This document shows, piece after piece, positions 1-8,989 of a DNA stretch of 64,000 nucleotides. Within the stretch, counting starts at the first letter, position 1. Each line of letters begins with the position of its first letter. A program made the position numbers and the translations under genes. The stretch comes from Hartmannibacter diazotrophicus. Lineage in GTDB: Bacteria; Pseudomonadota; Alphaproteobacteria; Rhizobiales; Pleomorphomonadaceae. The notes under the pieces were generated by a model that was not told where the DNA came from, did not search any database, and was given only the letters and a program-made list of their open reading frames with translations. The DNA lies in NCBI RefSeq assembly GCF_900231165.1, contig NZ_LT960614.1, positions 1,238,550 to 1,302,549 on the forward strand, written 5' to 3'.

Positions 1-732
1 CGCGACGTGCGGCAGGTCGAAATGCTCTCCGTTGGCGGTCACGGCCAGCGTATAGGCGGCGAGCGTCAAGGCAAGGACCAGCGTGCCCGGCAGGTCGAAG
101 CCGGGCCGGTTCGCTGCCGTGCTCGGCTGCCCCTTGGGCAGGGCGAGGCTGCCGACAAGGAAAGCGGTCAGCCCCAATGGCACCAGGACAAGGAAGATCG
201 CGCGCCAGTCGAAGCCGGCGATGAGGGCGCCGCCGAGACTGGGACCGAGCGCGGTGCCGATGGCCGACATTGTCCCGAGCAGCCCCATGGCGCGGCCTGT
301 CCGCTCCCTTGGAACCGTCTCGCGGACAAATGCCACCGTGAGAGCCATCAGGACGGCGGCGCCAAGGCCCTGCGCGCCTCTGGCCGCAATCAGCGTCGCG
401 AGCGTCGGGGCAAGGCCGCAAAGGAGCGACGCCGCCGTGAACAGAAGGACACCGGCGAGGAGAACCCGGCGATGGCCGAGAACATCGCCCAGGCGTCCGG
501 CACCGACGATGGCGACCGTTACCGCCAGCAGATAGGAAAGGATGATCCACTGCACGTCCTGAAAGGGCGCCGCAAAGGCTTCGGCCATCGCCGGAAGGGC
601 GACATTGGCGATGCTGACGCCAAGCGAGGACAGCAGCATCGAGAGGGCGAGGCTGACGAGCGCCCAGCCGCTGGAGGGCGCCGGCGTGCTGCGCTCCTTG
701 AGTGTGTCGTCTGAAATGGACGGATTGGCCAT
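1..732 (-). CDS. MFS drug-efflux transporter, DHA2-like (3' end missing)
   Basis: Inner-membrane proton-coupled exporter of the major facilitator superfamily. The first 244 residues are present and the frame stays open to the window edge, so the C-terminal half lies outside. A short cytoplasmic N-terminus (about 20 residues) leads into repeated hydrophobic helices. MFS motif A reads GAGRLGDVLGHRR at residues 77-89, between helices 2 and 3. Helix pattern and the APFQDVQWII region resemble DHA2 (14-helix, EmrB/QacA-like) exporters, but the subfamily cannot be settled without the missing half. It is transcribed divergently from the LysR gene starting at 874, which suggests the regulator controls it. 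Substrate unknown. Confidence 0.88.
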   Translation of the reverse strand, partial: MANPSISDDTLKERSTPAPSSGWALVSLALSMLLSSLGVSIANVALPAMAEAFAAPFQDVQWIILSYLLAVTVAIVGAGRLGDVLGHRRVLLAGVLLFTAASLLCGLAPTLATLIAARGAQGLGAAVLMALTVAFVRETVPRERTGRAMGLLGTMSAIGTALGPSLGGALIAGFDWRAIFLVLVPLGLTAFLVGSLALPKGQPSTAANRPGFDLPGTLVLALTLAAYTLAVTANGEHFDLPHVA

Positions 733-788
733 GACTTCGTCTCCTGCCGGGGAATGAAAAGGATCGACGGGAAACGTAGGCCCGAAGA

Positions 789-834
789 TATCATGGCGGA
801 ACGCGCATCGTTTGCACCTGATCAGTGCATGATA
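789..834. promoter_or_regulatory. Nested inverted repeats between MFS and LysR genes
   Basis: Two inverted repeats share this divergent intergenic region. The inner one is TGCAC (813-817) with GTGCA (825-829), 7 bases apart. The outer one is TATCATG (789-795) with CATGATA (828-834). LysR regulators commonly bind interrupted dyads in such regions, so this is a candidate operator. Binding is inferred. Confidence 0.4.
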
Positions 835-873
835 CGCCATGTCAAATCGGGGCGGCGATGCTATGATCCACCG

Positions 874-1791
874 ATGTCCCGTCCCGATCTCAACCTGCTC
901 ATCGCGCTCGATGTCCTTCTGGAGGAGGGCAGCGTGGCGCGGGCCGCAAGGAGGCTGAGGCTCAGTCCGTCCGCGATGAGCCGCACGCTGGCGCGGCTGC
1001 GGGAGACGACCGGCGATCCGTTGCTCGTCCGAGCCGGGCGGGGCCTCGTGCCGACACCGCGAGCGCTGGAATTGCGCGAGCGCGTCGGTCCGCTGGTGGA
1101 AGGCGCAGAGGCCGTCCTGCGTCCGGTCGAGGCTCTCGACCTCGATCGGCTTCGGCGGACCTTCACCCTCAGGAACCGGGAAGGCTTCGTGGAGAATTTT
1201 GGAGCGGCGCTGATCGCGCGCGTCGGCGAGGAAGCGCCGGGCGTCAGGCTGCGCTTCGTGCCGAAGCCGGACAAGGACAGCAGATCGCTGCGCGATGGCA
1301 GCGTCGACCTGGAGACAGGCGTTGTCACCAGCACGCTGGGGCCGGAAGTGCGCGCGCAGGCCCTGTTTCGCGATCGCTTCGTCGCTGTCGTGCGCGTTGG
1401 ACATCCTTTGTGTTCGGGGGAGATGACGCCCGCCCGCTATGCCGCCGCCCGGCACGTGCTCGTCTCGCGCCGTGGTCTCGACCGGGACGCGGTCGATGAC
1501 GCCCTTGGGTCGCTGGGCCTGAGACGGGAGATCGCGACCGTCGTCGCCGGATATACGGAAGCCCTAGCGCTCGTGCGGGCTACCGATCTGGTCGCCTGCG
1601 TCCCCGACCGCCATACGGAAAACCTGCGCGCTGGCCTTGCCGTCCTGTCCCTGCCGGTTCGGCTGCCGGAGATCACGGTATCGATGCTGTGGCACCCGCG
1701 TCTCGATGCCGACCCAGCCCATCGGTGGCTGCGCGGCTGCGTCCGCGCGGTCTGCAGGCGCGGCGAGGGCGATGCCGCCGGATCCGGCTAA
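874..1791 (+). CDS. LysR-family transcriptional regulator
   Basis: DNA-binding regulator of 305 residues, the usual LysR length. The start at 874 places the winged helix-turn-helix directly at the N-terminus (residues about 4-63, with PDLNLLIALDVLLEEGSVA and RRLRLSPSAMSRTLARLRE). The C-terminal part (about 92-300) has the two-lobed effector-binding pattern. The reading frame extends upstream to 754, but that extension runs through the divergent promoter and does not look like LysR sequence. It lies head-to-head with the efflux gene starting at 732 and probably regulates it. The inducer cannot be read from sequence. Confidence 0.9.
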   Translation: MSRPDLNLLIALDVLLEEGSVARAARRLRLSPSAMSRTLARLRETTGDPLLVRAGRGLVPTPRALELRERVGPLVEGAEAVLRPVEALDLDRLRRTFTLRNREGFVENFGAALIARVGEEAPGVRLRFVPKPDKDSRSLRDGSVDLETGVVTSTLGPEVRAQALFRDRFVAVVRVGHPLCSGEMTPARYAAARHVLVSRRGLDRDAVDDALGSLGLRREIATVVAGYTEALALVRATDLVACVPDRHTENLRAGLAVLSLPVRLPEITVSMLWHPRLDADPAHRWLRGCVRAVCRRGEGDAAGSG

Positions 1792-1950
1792 GCATCTTCG
1801 CCGCAAAGCAATGCCTTCCGGTTGGCGGTCAATCCCATTGTGCGATGCAAAACAACAATTTGGCCGAAATGGCCATTCATCGCGTGCCCTTGCTTCCCGA
1901 TGTGCTAAAAGGCCGCAATTGCAGCCCGCGCCAATCAGGGAAAGAAGACG

Positions 1951-4236
1951 ATGGCCAACGAGCGACTGACCGGACCTGAGCTGGACGAAGCCGCGCTTTA
2001 TTATCACCGCTCGCCGCGGCCCGGTAAGCTGGAAATCCGGGCGACGAAGCCGCTCGGCAACCAGCGCGACCTGGCGCTGGCCTATTCACCGGGTGTCGCC
2101 GCGCCTTGTCTGGCCATCAGGGACGACCCGGCCAACGCCGCCCTCTACACCGGCCGAGGCAATCTCGTCGCCGTGGTCACGAACGGCACGGCCGTGCTTG
2201 GTCTTGGAGCGATCGGTCCTCTGGCGGCCAAGCCCGTCATGGAAGGCAAGGCCGTCCTCTTCAAGAAATTCGCCGGCATCGACGTCTTCGACATCGAGGT
2301 CGACGAGACCGCCATCGAGCGCGTGGTCGATGTGGTCGCGGCGCTGGAGCCGACCTTCGGCGGCATCAACCTGGAAGACTTCAAGGCGCCGGAATGCTTC
2401 GAGATCGAGACCCGGCTGCGCGAGCGGATGAAGATCCCCGTCTTCCACGACGACCAGCATGGCACCGCGATCATCGTGGCCGCTGCCATCGTCAACGGCA
2501 TGGAACTGGCCGGCAAGAAGCTGGAAGACATCAAGATCGTCACCTCCGGCGCGGGCGCCGCGGCGATCGCCTGTCTCAACCTGATGGTCTCGCTTGGCGT
2601 GAAGCGGGAGAACATCTGGGTCACCGACATCGACGGCGTCGTCTACAAGGGCCGCCCGACGCTCATGGACCGCTGGAAGGAGGTCTATGCGCAAGAGACC
2701 GACAAGCGGGCGCTGGTCGAGGTCATCGGCGGGGCGGACGTCTTCCTCGGCTTGTCCGTCGGCGGCATCCTGAAGCCCGAGATGCTGCTGCAGATGGCCG
2801 AAAAGCCGCTGGTGATGGCGCTCGCCAATCCGAACCCGGAAATCTCGCCGGAACTGGCCATTGCCACCCGTCCCGATGCGATGATCTGCACCGGCCGGTC
2901 GGACTATCCCAACCAGGTCAACAACGTCCTCTGCTTCCCCTATATCTTCCGCGGCGCGCTCGATGTCGGCGCGACGCAGATCAACGAGGAGATGAAGCAG
3001 GCGGCGGTCAAGGCCATCGCGGCGCTCGCCAAGGAAGAGCCGCCGGAGCGTGCTTCCCAGACCTACGCCGGCGAGGCCGACAGCTTCGGGCCGAACTATC
3101 TGATCCCGCCGCCGCTCGACCAGCGCCTCATCCTGCGCATTGCCCCGGCCGTTGCGCGGGCCGCGATGGAAAGCGGCGTCGCCATGGCGCCGATCACCGA
3201 TTTCGACGCCTATCAGGACCGCCTGAACCGCTTCGTCTTCCGCTCCGGTCTCACCATGAAGCCGGTGATTGCGGCGGCAAAGAAGGAGGCCAAGCGCGTC
3301 GTGCTGGCCGACGGCGAGGACGAGCGTGTCCTGCGCGCCGCCCAGGTCATTCTTGAGGACGGCATCGCCAAGCCCATCCTGATCGGCCGTCCGGCCGTGG
3401 TGGAAACGCGGCTGAAGCGCTTCGGTCTCAAGATCAGGCCCGGCCGCGACTTCGAGATCATCAACCCGGAAGACGATCCGCGCTACCGCGACTATGTCGA
3501 CCTCTACCTCGACAAGGTCGCACGCAAGGGTGTGACGCCCGATGCCGCCCGCACCATCGTGCGCACCAACGCCACCGTCATCGGTGCGCTGTCGGTCGTC
3601 CGGGGCGATGCGGACGCTCTCATCACCGGCCTTGAAGGCCGCTTCATCCGCCATATCGAGCATCTGCGCGGTATCATCGGCTTTGCGCCGGGCGCCACGG
3701 ACTATTTCGCCCTGTCGCTGCTGATTTCCAACCGTGGCCCGCTGTTCCTGACGGACACCTATGTGACACCGGACCCGAACCCGGAAGAGCTTGCCCAGAT
3801 GACGATGATGGCGGCGGCAGAAATCCGGCGCTTCGGCATCACGCCGCGTGCCGCGCTTCTGTCGGCGTCGAACTTCGGCTCCCGCGAGGGCGTTTCCGGC
3901 GCCAAGATGCGCGATGCGCTGGCCATTCTGCGCGAGAAGGTCCCCGATCTCGAGGTCGACGGCGAAATGCACGGCGATGCGGCGCTCTCGCTGCTCGACC
4001 GGTCGCGCGTCATGCCGAAATCGACCTTGAAGGGCGAGGCGAACCTCCTCGTCTTCCCCGATCTCGACGCCGCCAACATCACGCTGTCGGTCCTGAAGAT
4101 CTCGACGGACGCCCTCCACGTCGGCCCGATCCTCATCGGTCCGGCCAAAGCGGTGCACATGATCACCCCGTCGGTGACCTCGCGCGGCGTCGTCAACATG
4201 ACGGCCATCGCCGCGATGACGGCCGTGGACAAATAG
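1951..4236 (+). CDS. maeB: NADP-dependent malic enzyme, MaeB type with phosphotransacetylase-like domain
   Basis: Oxidative decarboxylation of malate to pyruvate, supplying NADPH and pyruvate in the cytoplasm. At 761 residues it matches the long hybrid MaeB class. The N-terminal malic domain (about 20-155) is followed by an NAD(P)-binding domain with DDQHGTA at 167 and SGAGAAA at 199. A phosphotransacetylase-like domain occupies about 430-755; in this family it is thought to be regulatory, sensing acetyl-CoA, rather than catalytic. An AAGAAG ribosome-binding site precedes the ATG. The gene ends in a clear hairpin terminator. Together with ppdK at 26 kb it fits a malate-pyruvate-PEP route for growth on C4 acids or fatty acids. 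Confidence 0.96.
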   Translation: MANERLTGPELDEAALYYHRSPRPGKLEIRATKPLGNQRDLALAYSPGVAAPCLAIRDDPANAALYTGRGNLVAVVTNGTAVLGLGAIGPLAAKPVMEGKAVLFKKFAGIDVFDIEVDETAIERVVDVVAALEPTFGGINLEDFKAPECFEIETRLRERMKIPVFHDDQHGTAIIVAAAIVNGMELAGKKLEDIKIVTSGAGAAAIACLNLMVSLGVKRENIWVTDIDGVVYKGRPTLMDRWKEVYAQETDKRALVEVIGGADVFLGLSVGGILKPEMLLQMAEKPLVMALANPNPEISPELAIATRPDAMICTGRSDYPNQVNNVLCFPYIFRGALDVGATQINEEMKQAAVKAIAALAKEEPPERASQTYAGEADSFGPNYLIPPPLDQRLILRIAPAVARAAMESGVAMAPITDFDAYQDRLNRFVFRSGLTMKPVIAAAKKEAKRVVLADGEDERVLRAAQVILEDGIAKPILIGRPAVVETRLKRFGLKIRPGRDFEIINPEDDPRYRDYVDLYLDKVARKGVTPDAARTIVRTNATVIGALSVVRGDADALITGLEGRFIRHIEHLRGIIGFAPGATDYFALSLLISNRGPLFLTDTYVTPDPNPEELAQMTMMAAAEIRRFGITPRAALLSASNFGSREGVSGAKMRDALAILREKVPDLEVDGEMHGDAALSLLDRSRVMPKSTLKGEANLLVFPDLDAANITLSVLKISTDALHVGPILIGPAKAVHMITPSVTSRGVVNMTAIAAMTAVDK

Positions 4237-4257
4237 GCGCGGGGCAGATCGGAACGC

Positions 4258-4285
4258 AAAAAGGCGCCCCTTCGGGCGCCTTTTT
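4258..4285. terminator. Bidirectional intrinsic terminator
   Basis: Perfect stem AAAAAGGCGCC / GGCGCCTTTTT around a short CCTTCG loop, between the convergent maeB and SRPBCC genes. The A-tract and T-tract make it usable from both directions. Confidence 0.92.
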
Positions 4286-4318
4286 CAATCTGGACGGTGC
4301 GATCCCGGCAACCACCGT

Positions 4319-4807
4319 TCACATCGACTTGGCTTTTTCCACGATCCCGTTGAGGCCGGCCTCGTAGATGCCGTCGATCACCGCCTTGGCCTCGTCGTCG
4401 CTGGCGCCCTTGGCGTCGAAGGTGCCTTCCCAGCTGATGCTTGCACCGCCATCGTCATCGGCCGCGACCGAAATGGTCGAGACATAGTTGGCGACGGGCA
4501 GGGGGCTCTCGACGATCGAATAGGTGTAGCTGGTGCCGGCGTCGTCCCACTTTTCCAGCTTCTCGACGATTGTGCCGCCGCCCTTCAGCGACAGCGTGCG
4601 CAGGGTGGCGCCGTCCTTCTCCGAAAGCTCGCATTTTTCGACGGCCGGATGCCAGGTTCCGATCCCGCAGAAGTCGCCGACAGTCGTCCAGACGGTCTCG
4701 ACCTTCAGCGACTTGTCCTCGACGCGCTTGGACGTTTCCACTGCGAATGCGGGCGTGATGGCGATGACGCTGGCCGCAAGGCCGAGCGCCAGGGCGCGAA
4801 TGGTCAT
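4319..4807 (-). CDS. Exported SRPBCC-fold protein
   Basis: 162-residue protein with a Sec signal peptide (MTIRALALGLAASVIAITPAFA, probable cleavage after AFA at residue 22), so probably periplasmic. The mature part resembles the polyketide-cyclase-like SRPBCC/START fold: an opening VWTTVGDFCGIGTWHPAV segment and alternating strands ending in a C-terminal helix. Members bind hydrophobic ligands; the ligand here is unknown. A GGGAGGATC ribosome-binding site lies just upstream of the ATG. It is convergent with maeB and shares its terminator. The fold call is reasonable; no specific function is supported. Confidence 0.8.
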   Translation of the reverse strand: MTIRALALGLAASVIAITPAFAVETSKRVEDKSLKVETVWTTVGDFCGIGTWHPAVEKCELSEKDGATLRTLSLKGGGTIVEKLEKWDDAGTSYTYSIVESPLPVANYVSTISVAADDDGGASISWEGTFDAKGASDDEAKAVIDGIYEAGLNGIVEKAKSM

Positions 4808-5052
4808 GATTGATCCTCCCGGAGGCGTTTTTTTATCCTGTGCGCACGAAGCACATGGGCCACTACGAAGTCGTAAGTGTGCCGGATGACCTTAGTTCGG
4901 CCGATACCGGCCAGCCAGCGGGAAAAATTGTCGCACTGTCATGTGTGGGCAGTCCGGGAGTCCGGCGGCGTCTTGCCGGCGTTCGGTGCGGTTTGGAAGG
5001 CTCATGAAAGAGGCCGGGCTGTACGCATCTGACGTACGGGCGTCTTGCGATG

Positions 5053-5709
5053 TCAGAACTCGACTTCCAGCTCCACGATCTCGTCGGGCTCGGCAAGTGC
5101 CCCCTCGGTCCACTCCACCATCAGCGGCCATTCGAAGATACGCTCGCAGTAGGCCGCAAGATCGTCCGGCAGGTCGACCGCATAGGTGCGAAAGCGCGTA
5201 CAGACGGGCGCATACATGGCGTCGGCCATGGTCGGGGTCTCGCCGAAGAGATAGGGTCCGCCATACTGGTCGAGGCACTCGGTCCAGATCGCCTTGATGC
5301 GTTCCACGTCCGGCCTCGCACCGGAGAAAATCTTGAAGCTCTTGTGCCGGGCCTTGAGGTTCATCGGCAGCGCCGAACGCAGATTGTAGAATCCCGAGTG
5401 CATCTCGCCCGACACGGCCCGGCAATGCGCCCGCGCCGGTTTGTCGGTTGGCAGGATGCCGGCCTTCGGCGCGGTTTCGGCCGCATAGTTGGCAATCGCC
5501 AGCGTATCCCACACGACGACGTCGCCATGCGTCAGGCGCGGTACCAGGACCGAGGGCGAGAGCAGCAGCAACTCCTGGCGAGCCTCCTCGGTGTCGAGAT
5601 CGGCCTGGATTTCCTCAAAATCGATGCCGGCCATGCGGCACAGCAGCCAGCCGCGCAACGACCACGAGGAGTAATTCTTGGACGAGATCGTCAGTGTCGC
5701 CTTTGCCAT
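5053..5709 (-). CDS. Glutathione S-transferase family protein
   Basis: Cytosolic GST of 218 residues. The thioredoxin-like N-terminal domain (about 5-82) begins with a beta strand and the SSKNYSSWSLRGWLL segment, where a Ser near residue 14 is the likely glutathione-activating residue. The helical C-terminal domain spans about 90-210 and contains the FGETPTMADAMYAPV core typical of the family. The ATG at 5709 is preferred because upstream codons do not extend the fold. It is divergent from phaZ with about 118 bases between starts. Substrate unknown. Confidence 0.9.
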   Translation of the reverse strand: MAKATLTISSKNYSSWSLRGWLLCRMAGIDFEEIQADLDTEEARQELLLLSPSVLVPRLTHGDVVVWDTLAIANYAAETAPKAGILPTDKPARAHCRAVSGEMHSGFYNLRSALPMNLKARHKSFKIFSGARPDVERIKAIWTECLDQYGGPYLFGETPTMADAMYAPVCTRFRTYAVDLPDDLAAYCERIFEWPLMVEWTEGALAEPDEIVELEVEF

Positions 5710-5827
5710 GTCCGTCGCTGTCCCCGGGGCCGGTATGATGCGTCGAACGATCCTCTCGCAACGCAGCGAGAATTGCACTAGCTTTTTGTGTGGTGCAGCA
5801 TCCCTAAAAAGGGGGAGAGGCGGGTCA

Positions 5828-7042
5828 ATGCTTTACGATGCCTATCAATTCCAGGACGATATGATTGCACCCGTCCGCCGGATGGCGCGGCTGATGCAGT
5901 CGGTGACCCGTCTTGCCTTCTGGGGTGCCGGCGAAAACGTCGCGATGCGCTTTGCCGCCGCCATGGAGATGGTCTCGCGCTATCATCTCAGCCACGCGCG
6001 TCCCGACTTCGGCATCGAGGCGGTGCCCGTCGGCAATCGCATGGTGCCGGTGACGCAGAGGGTCGCCCTCGACTTGCCCTTCGGCAAGCTGCTGCACTTT
6101 TCCAAGGACATCGACAGCGAGCAGCCGCGCATCCTTGTCGTGGCGCCCCTGTCCGGGCATTTCTCGACGCTGCTGCGCGGGACGGTGGAGACACTGCTGC
6201 GTGACCACGACGTCTTTATCACCGACTGGGCCAACGCCCGCGACGTGCCGCTGGAAGCCGGCGGCTTCGGCGTCGACGACTATGTGGAATATGTCATCCG
6301 TTTCCTGGAGACGATGGGTCCGCACGGTCACGTGCTCGCCGTCTGCCAGCCCTGCGTCCAGGCGCTGGCTGCCGTCGCGGTGATGTCGGAGGACAATAAT
6401 CCGGCAACGCCGCGTACGATGACGCTGATGGCCGGACCGATCGATCCGCGCGAAAGCCCGACATCCGTGAACGAGTTCGCGGTCGCCAAGTCCCTCGACT
6501 GGTTCCAGAGTTCGGTGATCTCCAAGGTACCAGCGCGCTATCCGGGTGCCGGCCGCCGGGTCTACCCGGGCTTCCTGCAACTCGTCGGCTTCATGGCCAT
6601 GAACATGGACCGCCACCGCAGCGCCCATTCCAAGCTCTACCGTCATCTCGCCAGGGGCGAAAAGGCCGAGGCGGAGAAGATCAAGACCTTCTACGACGAG
6701 TATTTCGCCGTCCTCGATCTTGCCGAGGAGTTCTATCTGGAGACCATCGAGAGGGTGTTCCACAAGGCCGAGCTTGCCGTCGGCGAATTCACCTATCGTG
6801 GCCGCAAGGTCGATCCCGGGGCGATCCGCAAGACGGCCCTTCTGACGGTGGAGGGCGGGCGCGACGATATCTGTGCGCTCGGCCAGACTGCCGCCGCGCA
6901 CGACCTTTGCCGGTCCCTGCGTCCGCACCTGAAGCGCCACCATCTTCAGGCCAACGTTGGCCACTATGGCGTCTTCAACGGCAAGCGCTGGGAGCGGGAG
7001 ATCTACCCCGTCGTGCGCAACATGATCCTGGCGATGGAATAG
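5828..7042 (+). CDS. phaZ: Intracellular polyhydroxyalkanoate (PHB) depolymerase
   Basis: Degrades stored polyhydroxybutyrate granules to 3-hydroxybutyrate. 404 residues from the ATG at 5828. The lipase-box equivalent VCQPC has Cys173 as likely nucleophile. Asp346 or Asp347 in EGGRDD and His379 in GHYGVFNG complete the triad, as known for intracellular PhaZ enzymes such as PhaZa1 of Ralstonia eutropha. There is no signal peptide, which fits a cytoplasmic granule enzyme. The 118-base divergent spacer contains TGCAC and GTGCA half sites that could bind a PHA regulator, but this is only suggestive. ETF-QO, acuI and meaB elsewhere in the window belong to the same storage/short-chain-acyl economy. 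Confidence 0.95.
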   Translation: MLYDAYQFQDDMIAPVRRMARLMQSVTRLAFWGAGENVAMRFAAAMEMVSRYHLSHARPDFGIEAVPVGNRMVPVTQRVALDLPFGKLLHFSKDIDSEQPRILVVAPLSGHFSTLLRGTVETLLRDHDVFITDWANARDVPLEAGGFGVDDYVEYVIRFLETMGPHGHVLAVCQPCVQALAAVAVMSEDNNPATPRTMTLMAGPIDPRESPTSVNEFAVAKSLDWFQSSVISKVPARYPGAGRRVYPGFLQLVGFMAMNMDRHRSAHSKLYRHLARGEKAEAEKIKTFYDEYFAVLDLAEEFYLETIERVFHKAELAVGEFTYRGRKVDPGAIRKTALLTVEGGRDDICALGQTAAAHDLCRSLRPHLKRHHLQANVGHYGVFNGKRWEREIYPVVRNMILAME

Positions 7043-7187
7043 CCTTCGACTCTTGACCCTCCGCCATCGAAATTTGATGAATTGATCTTATTGGTTCGCT
7101 CTCGGCCCACCGTTGGCCGGGATGGGTCCTGTCGGTCCTTTGCCGTTGGTTTCAGAAGTCGTTGTCCAGTTCCACGGGATTGCCTGC

Positions 7188-7805
7188 ATGTCAGAGAAAA
7201 TCCGTCACGTCGTCTTCGATATCGGTCGCGTCCTCGTTCACTACGAGGCCGAGGTTCCCTACCGGCATCTCATTCCCGACGAGAAGACGCGCCGCTGGTT
7301 CCTGGACAACGTCTGCACCGACGCCTGGAACTACGAGCAGGATCGCGGGCGAAGCTGGGCCGACGCCGAGGCGGTCCTGATCGCCGAGCATCCGGACTGG
7401 GAGAACCTGATCAGGGCCTTCCGCCGCCACTGGCACGAGATGGTGCCTTACGCCTATGACGGCACGGTCTCGATCATGGATGAGCTTCTGGAGGCCGGCT
7501 ACGACGTCACGCTGCTGACGAATTTTTCCGCCGACACGTTTCCCGAGGTGCAGGAACTTTACCCCTTCCTGAAAAAGCCTCGTGGCGCGACCGTCTCCGG
7601 CCTGGTCGGCGTGATGAAGCCGGACCCGGCCATCTACAAGGCCCATGTGGAGGCCTTCGACCTCGACCCTGCGGCGACCGTTTTCATCGACGACAAGCTG
7701 GAGAATGTGGACGCCGCCAAGGCGGCCGGCTGGCAGGGCATCCATTTCAGCGATGCCGAAGCCTTGCGGCAGGAGATCGGCGCAATGGGACTGCTGGCGA
7801 CCTGA
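7188..7805 (+). CDS. HAD-superfamily hydrolase, subfamily IA
   Basis: 205-residue phosphatase-like protein of the haloacid dehalogenase superfamily. Asp11 in VFDIGRVLVHY is the predicted nucleophile; the second acidic position is Gly, as in the YihX-like branch. Thr/Asn of LLTNF, Lys144 in MKPDPAIY and Asp168/Asp169 in FIDDKLENV form the remaining motifs. The start at 7188 puts motif I at the N-terminus; the longer upstream frame has no family sequence. It follows phaZ by about 145 bases on the same strand and is convergent with the glycosylase gene. Substrate not inferable. Confidence 0.9.
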   Translation: MSEKIRHVVFDIGRVLVHYEAEVPYRHLIPDEKTRRWFLDNVCTDAWNYEQDRGRSWADAEAVLIAEHPDWENLIRAFRRHWHEMVPYAYDGTVSIMDELLEAGYDVTLLTNFSADTFPEVQELYPFLKKPRGATVSGLVGVMKPDPAIYKAHVEAFDLDPAATVFIDDKLENVDAAKAAGWQGIHFSDAEALRQEIGAMGLLAT

Positions 7806-7855
7806 GAGCGGAGCGGTTCCGAGGCGGCGTCTTCCGACGTCCGGTGGGGCCGCGC

Positions 7856-8755
7856 TCAGTCTGGTTTCGTCACCGCCGCGAGCCTTGCCTTCACCTCCAG
7901 AAAATCCCGCCAGGCGAGGCGCTTTTCCATCGGCTGGCGCAGCAGGTAGGCCGGATGGAAGGTCGGCATCAGCGGCACCTGCCGCCCGCCGACCTCGAAG
8001 GTGCGCCAGCGGCCACGGAACTTGCGGATGCCGACCATCGCGTCCCGCCCGACAAGCGCCTTGGACGGCTGGTTGCCGAGGAACACCAGCACCGCCGGAT
8101 CGACGAGTTCGATCTGGCGCAGGATGAACGGCCGGCAGATGGCGACCTCCTGGTCGGAGGGATCGCGGTTGCCCGGCGGGCGCCAGTAGATGACATTGGC
8201 GATATAGGCTGAGTCCCGGTCGAGCCCGATGGCCTTCAGCATCCGGTCGAGCAATTTTCCCGATCGCCCCACGAAGGGCTTGCCCTGAATGTCCTCGTCC
8301 CGGCCCGGCGCCTCGCCGACGAACATCAGCCTCGCCTTCGGATTGCCGTCGGCGAAGACGAGATTCTTGGCCGTGAGGCGCAGGTTGCAGCCCTCGAAAT
8401 TCGCCAGCAGCGATTCCAGTTCCTCAAGCGACTGCGCCGAACGCGCCGCCTCGCGGGCCGCCATGACCGCGTCGTCGCCCGGCAGTGTAGCGCCGGACAT
8501 CGATCCCGCGGCCGCAGGCGGCGGCGTGGACGGGCCGGCAGCCCGAGGTGCCTGCTGGAAGCGCGCGCCGCTTTCCTGGAGATTGCGTTGCGGAGCGGCC
8601 GGCATGGTCCGCTGCGCGCCCCGTGCCTCCGCCTGCGCGGCGCTTTCGGCGAAGCGATCGACCGGATCGTCGCCGAGCGCCGTATCGACGCCCATCGCCT
8701 CATACCATTCGAGGAGGCCTTTCAGGTCGGCAAAGGAAAGCGGAGGCTCGGTCAT
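7856..8755 (-). CDS. Uracil-DNA glycosylase, type-4-like
   Basis: Removes uracil from DNA in base-excision repair. The catalytic fold covers about 112-299, after a low-complexity Pro/Ala-rich N-terminal arm (about 40-110). Motif 1 is GEAPGRDEDIQGKPFVG from residue 147 and motif 2 is HPAYLLR from residue 267, both close to family 4. Classic family-4 enzymes hold a 4Fe-4S cluster with four Cys. Only two Cys are present in this protein (123 and 207), so the cluster is probably absent. It is divergent from ETF-QO. The fold assignment is firm; the exact class is less certain. Confidence 0.92.
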   Translation of the reverse strand: MTEPPLSFADLKGLLEWYEAMGVDTALGDDPVDRFAESAAQAEARGAQRTMPAAPQRNLQESGARFQQAPRAAGPSTPPPAAAGSMSGATLPGDDAVMAAREAARSAQSLEELESLLANFEGCNLRLTAKNLVFADGNPKARLMFVGEAPGRDEDIQGKPFVGRSGKLLDRMLKAIGLDRDSAYIANVIYWRPPGNRDPSDQEVAICRPFILRQIELVDPAVLVFLGNQPSKALVGRDAMVGIRKFRGRWRTFEVGGRQVPLMPTFHPAYLLRQPMEKRLAWRDFLEVKARLAAVTKPD

Positions 8756-8989
8756 CGCTCGCGGTGGCTGGATGTTGAATGCCGCGCATCCAATCAGGCT
8801 GGCCCTCGAAGCACAAGGCGCAAACCGCAGTGCGCGCCAGCAACGGATCGCGCAAACTCGTTCCAAGGTTGGAGATGCTGCGACGAAGCGCATGCCTTGC
8901 ACCGGGCCGCGCGGCGGGTACATTGCCTTGGAACAATTCCGGCCTTCGATCAATCGGCCAGCGACCACTGAGACAAGGGAGAGAGCCTG

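Noticed and set aside
2086-4158. Very long open frame opposite maeB
   Set aside because: Long antisense frames are common in GC-rich genes. Composition is Asp/Arg/Gly/His-rich without any fold, and the plus-strand malic enzyme is unmistakable.
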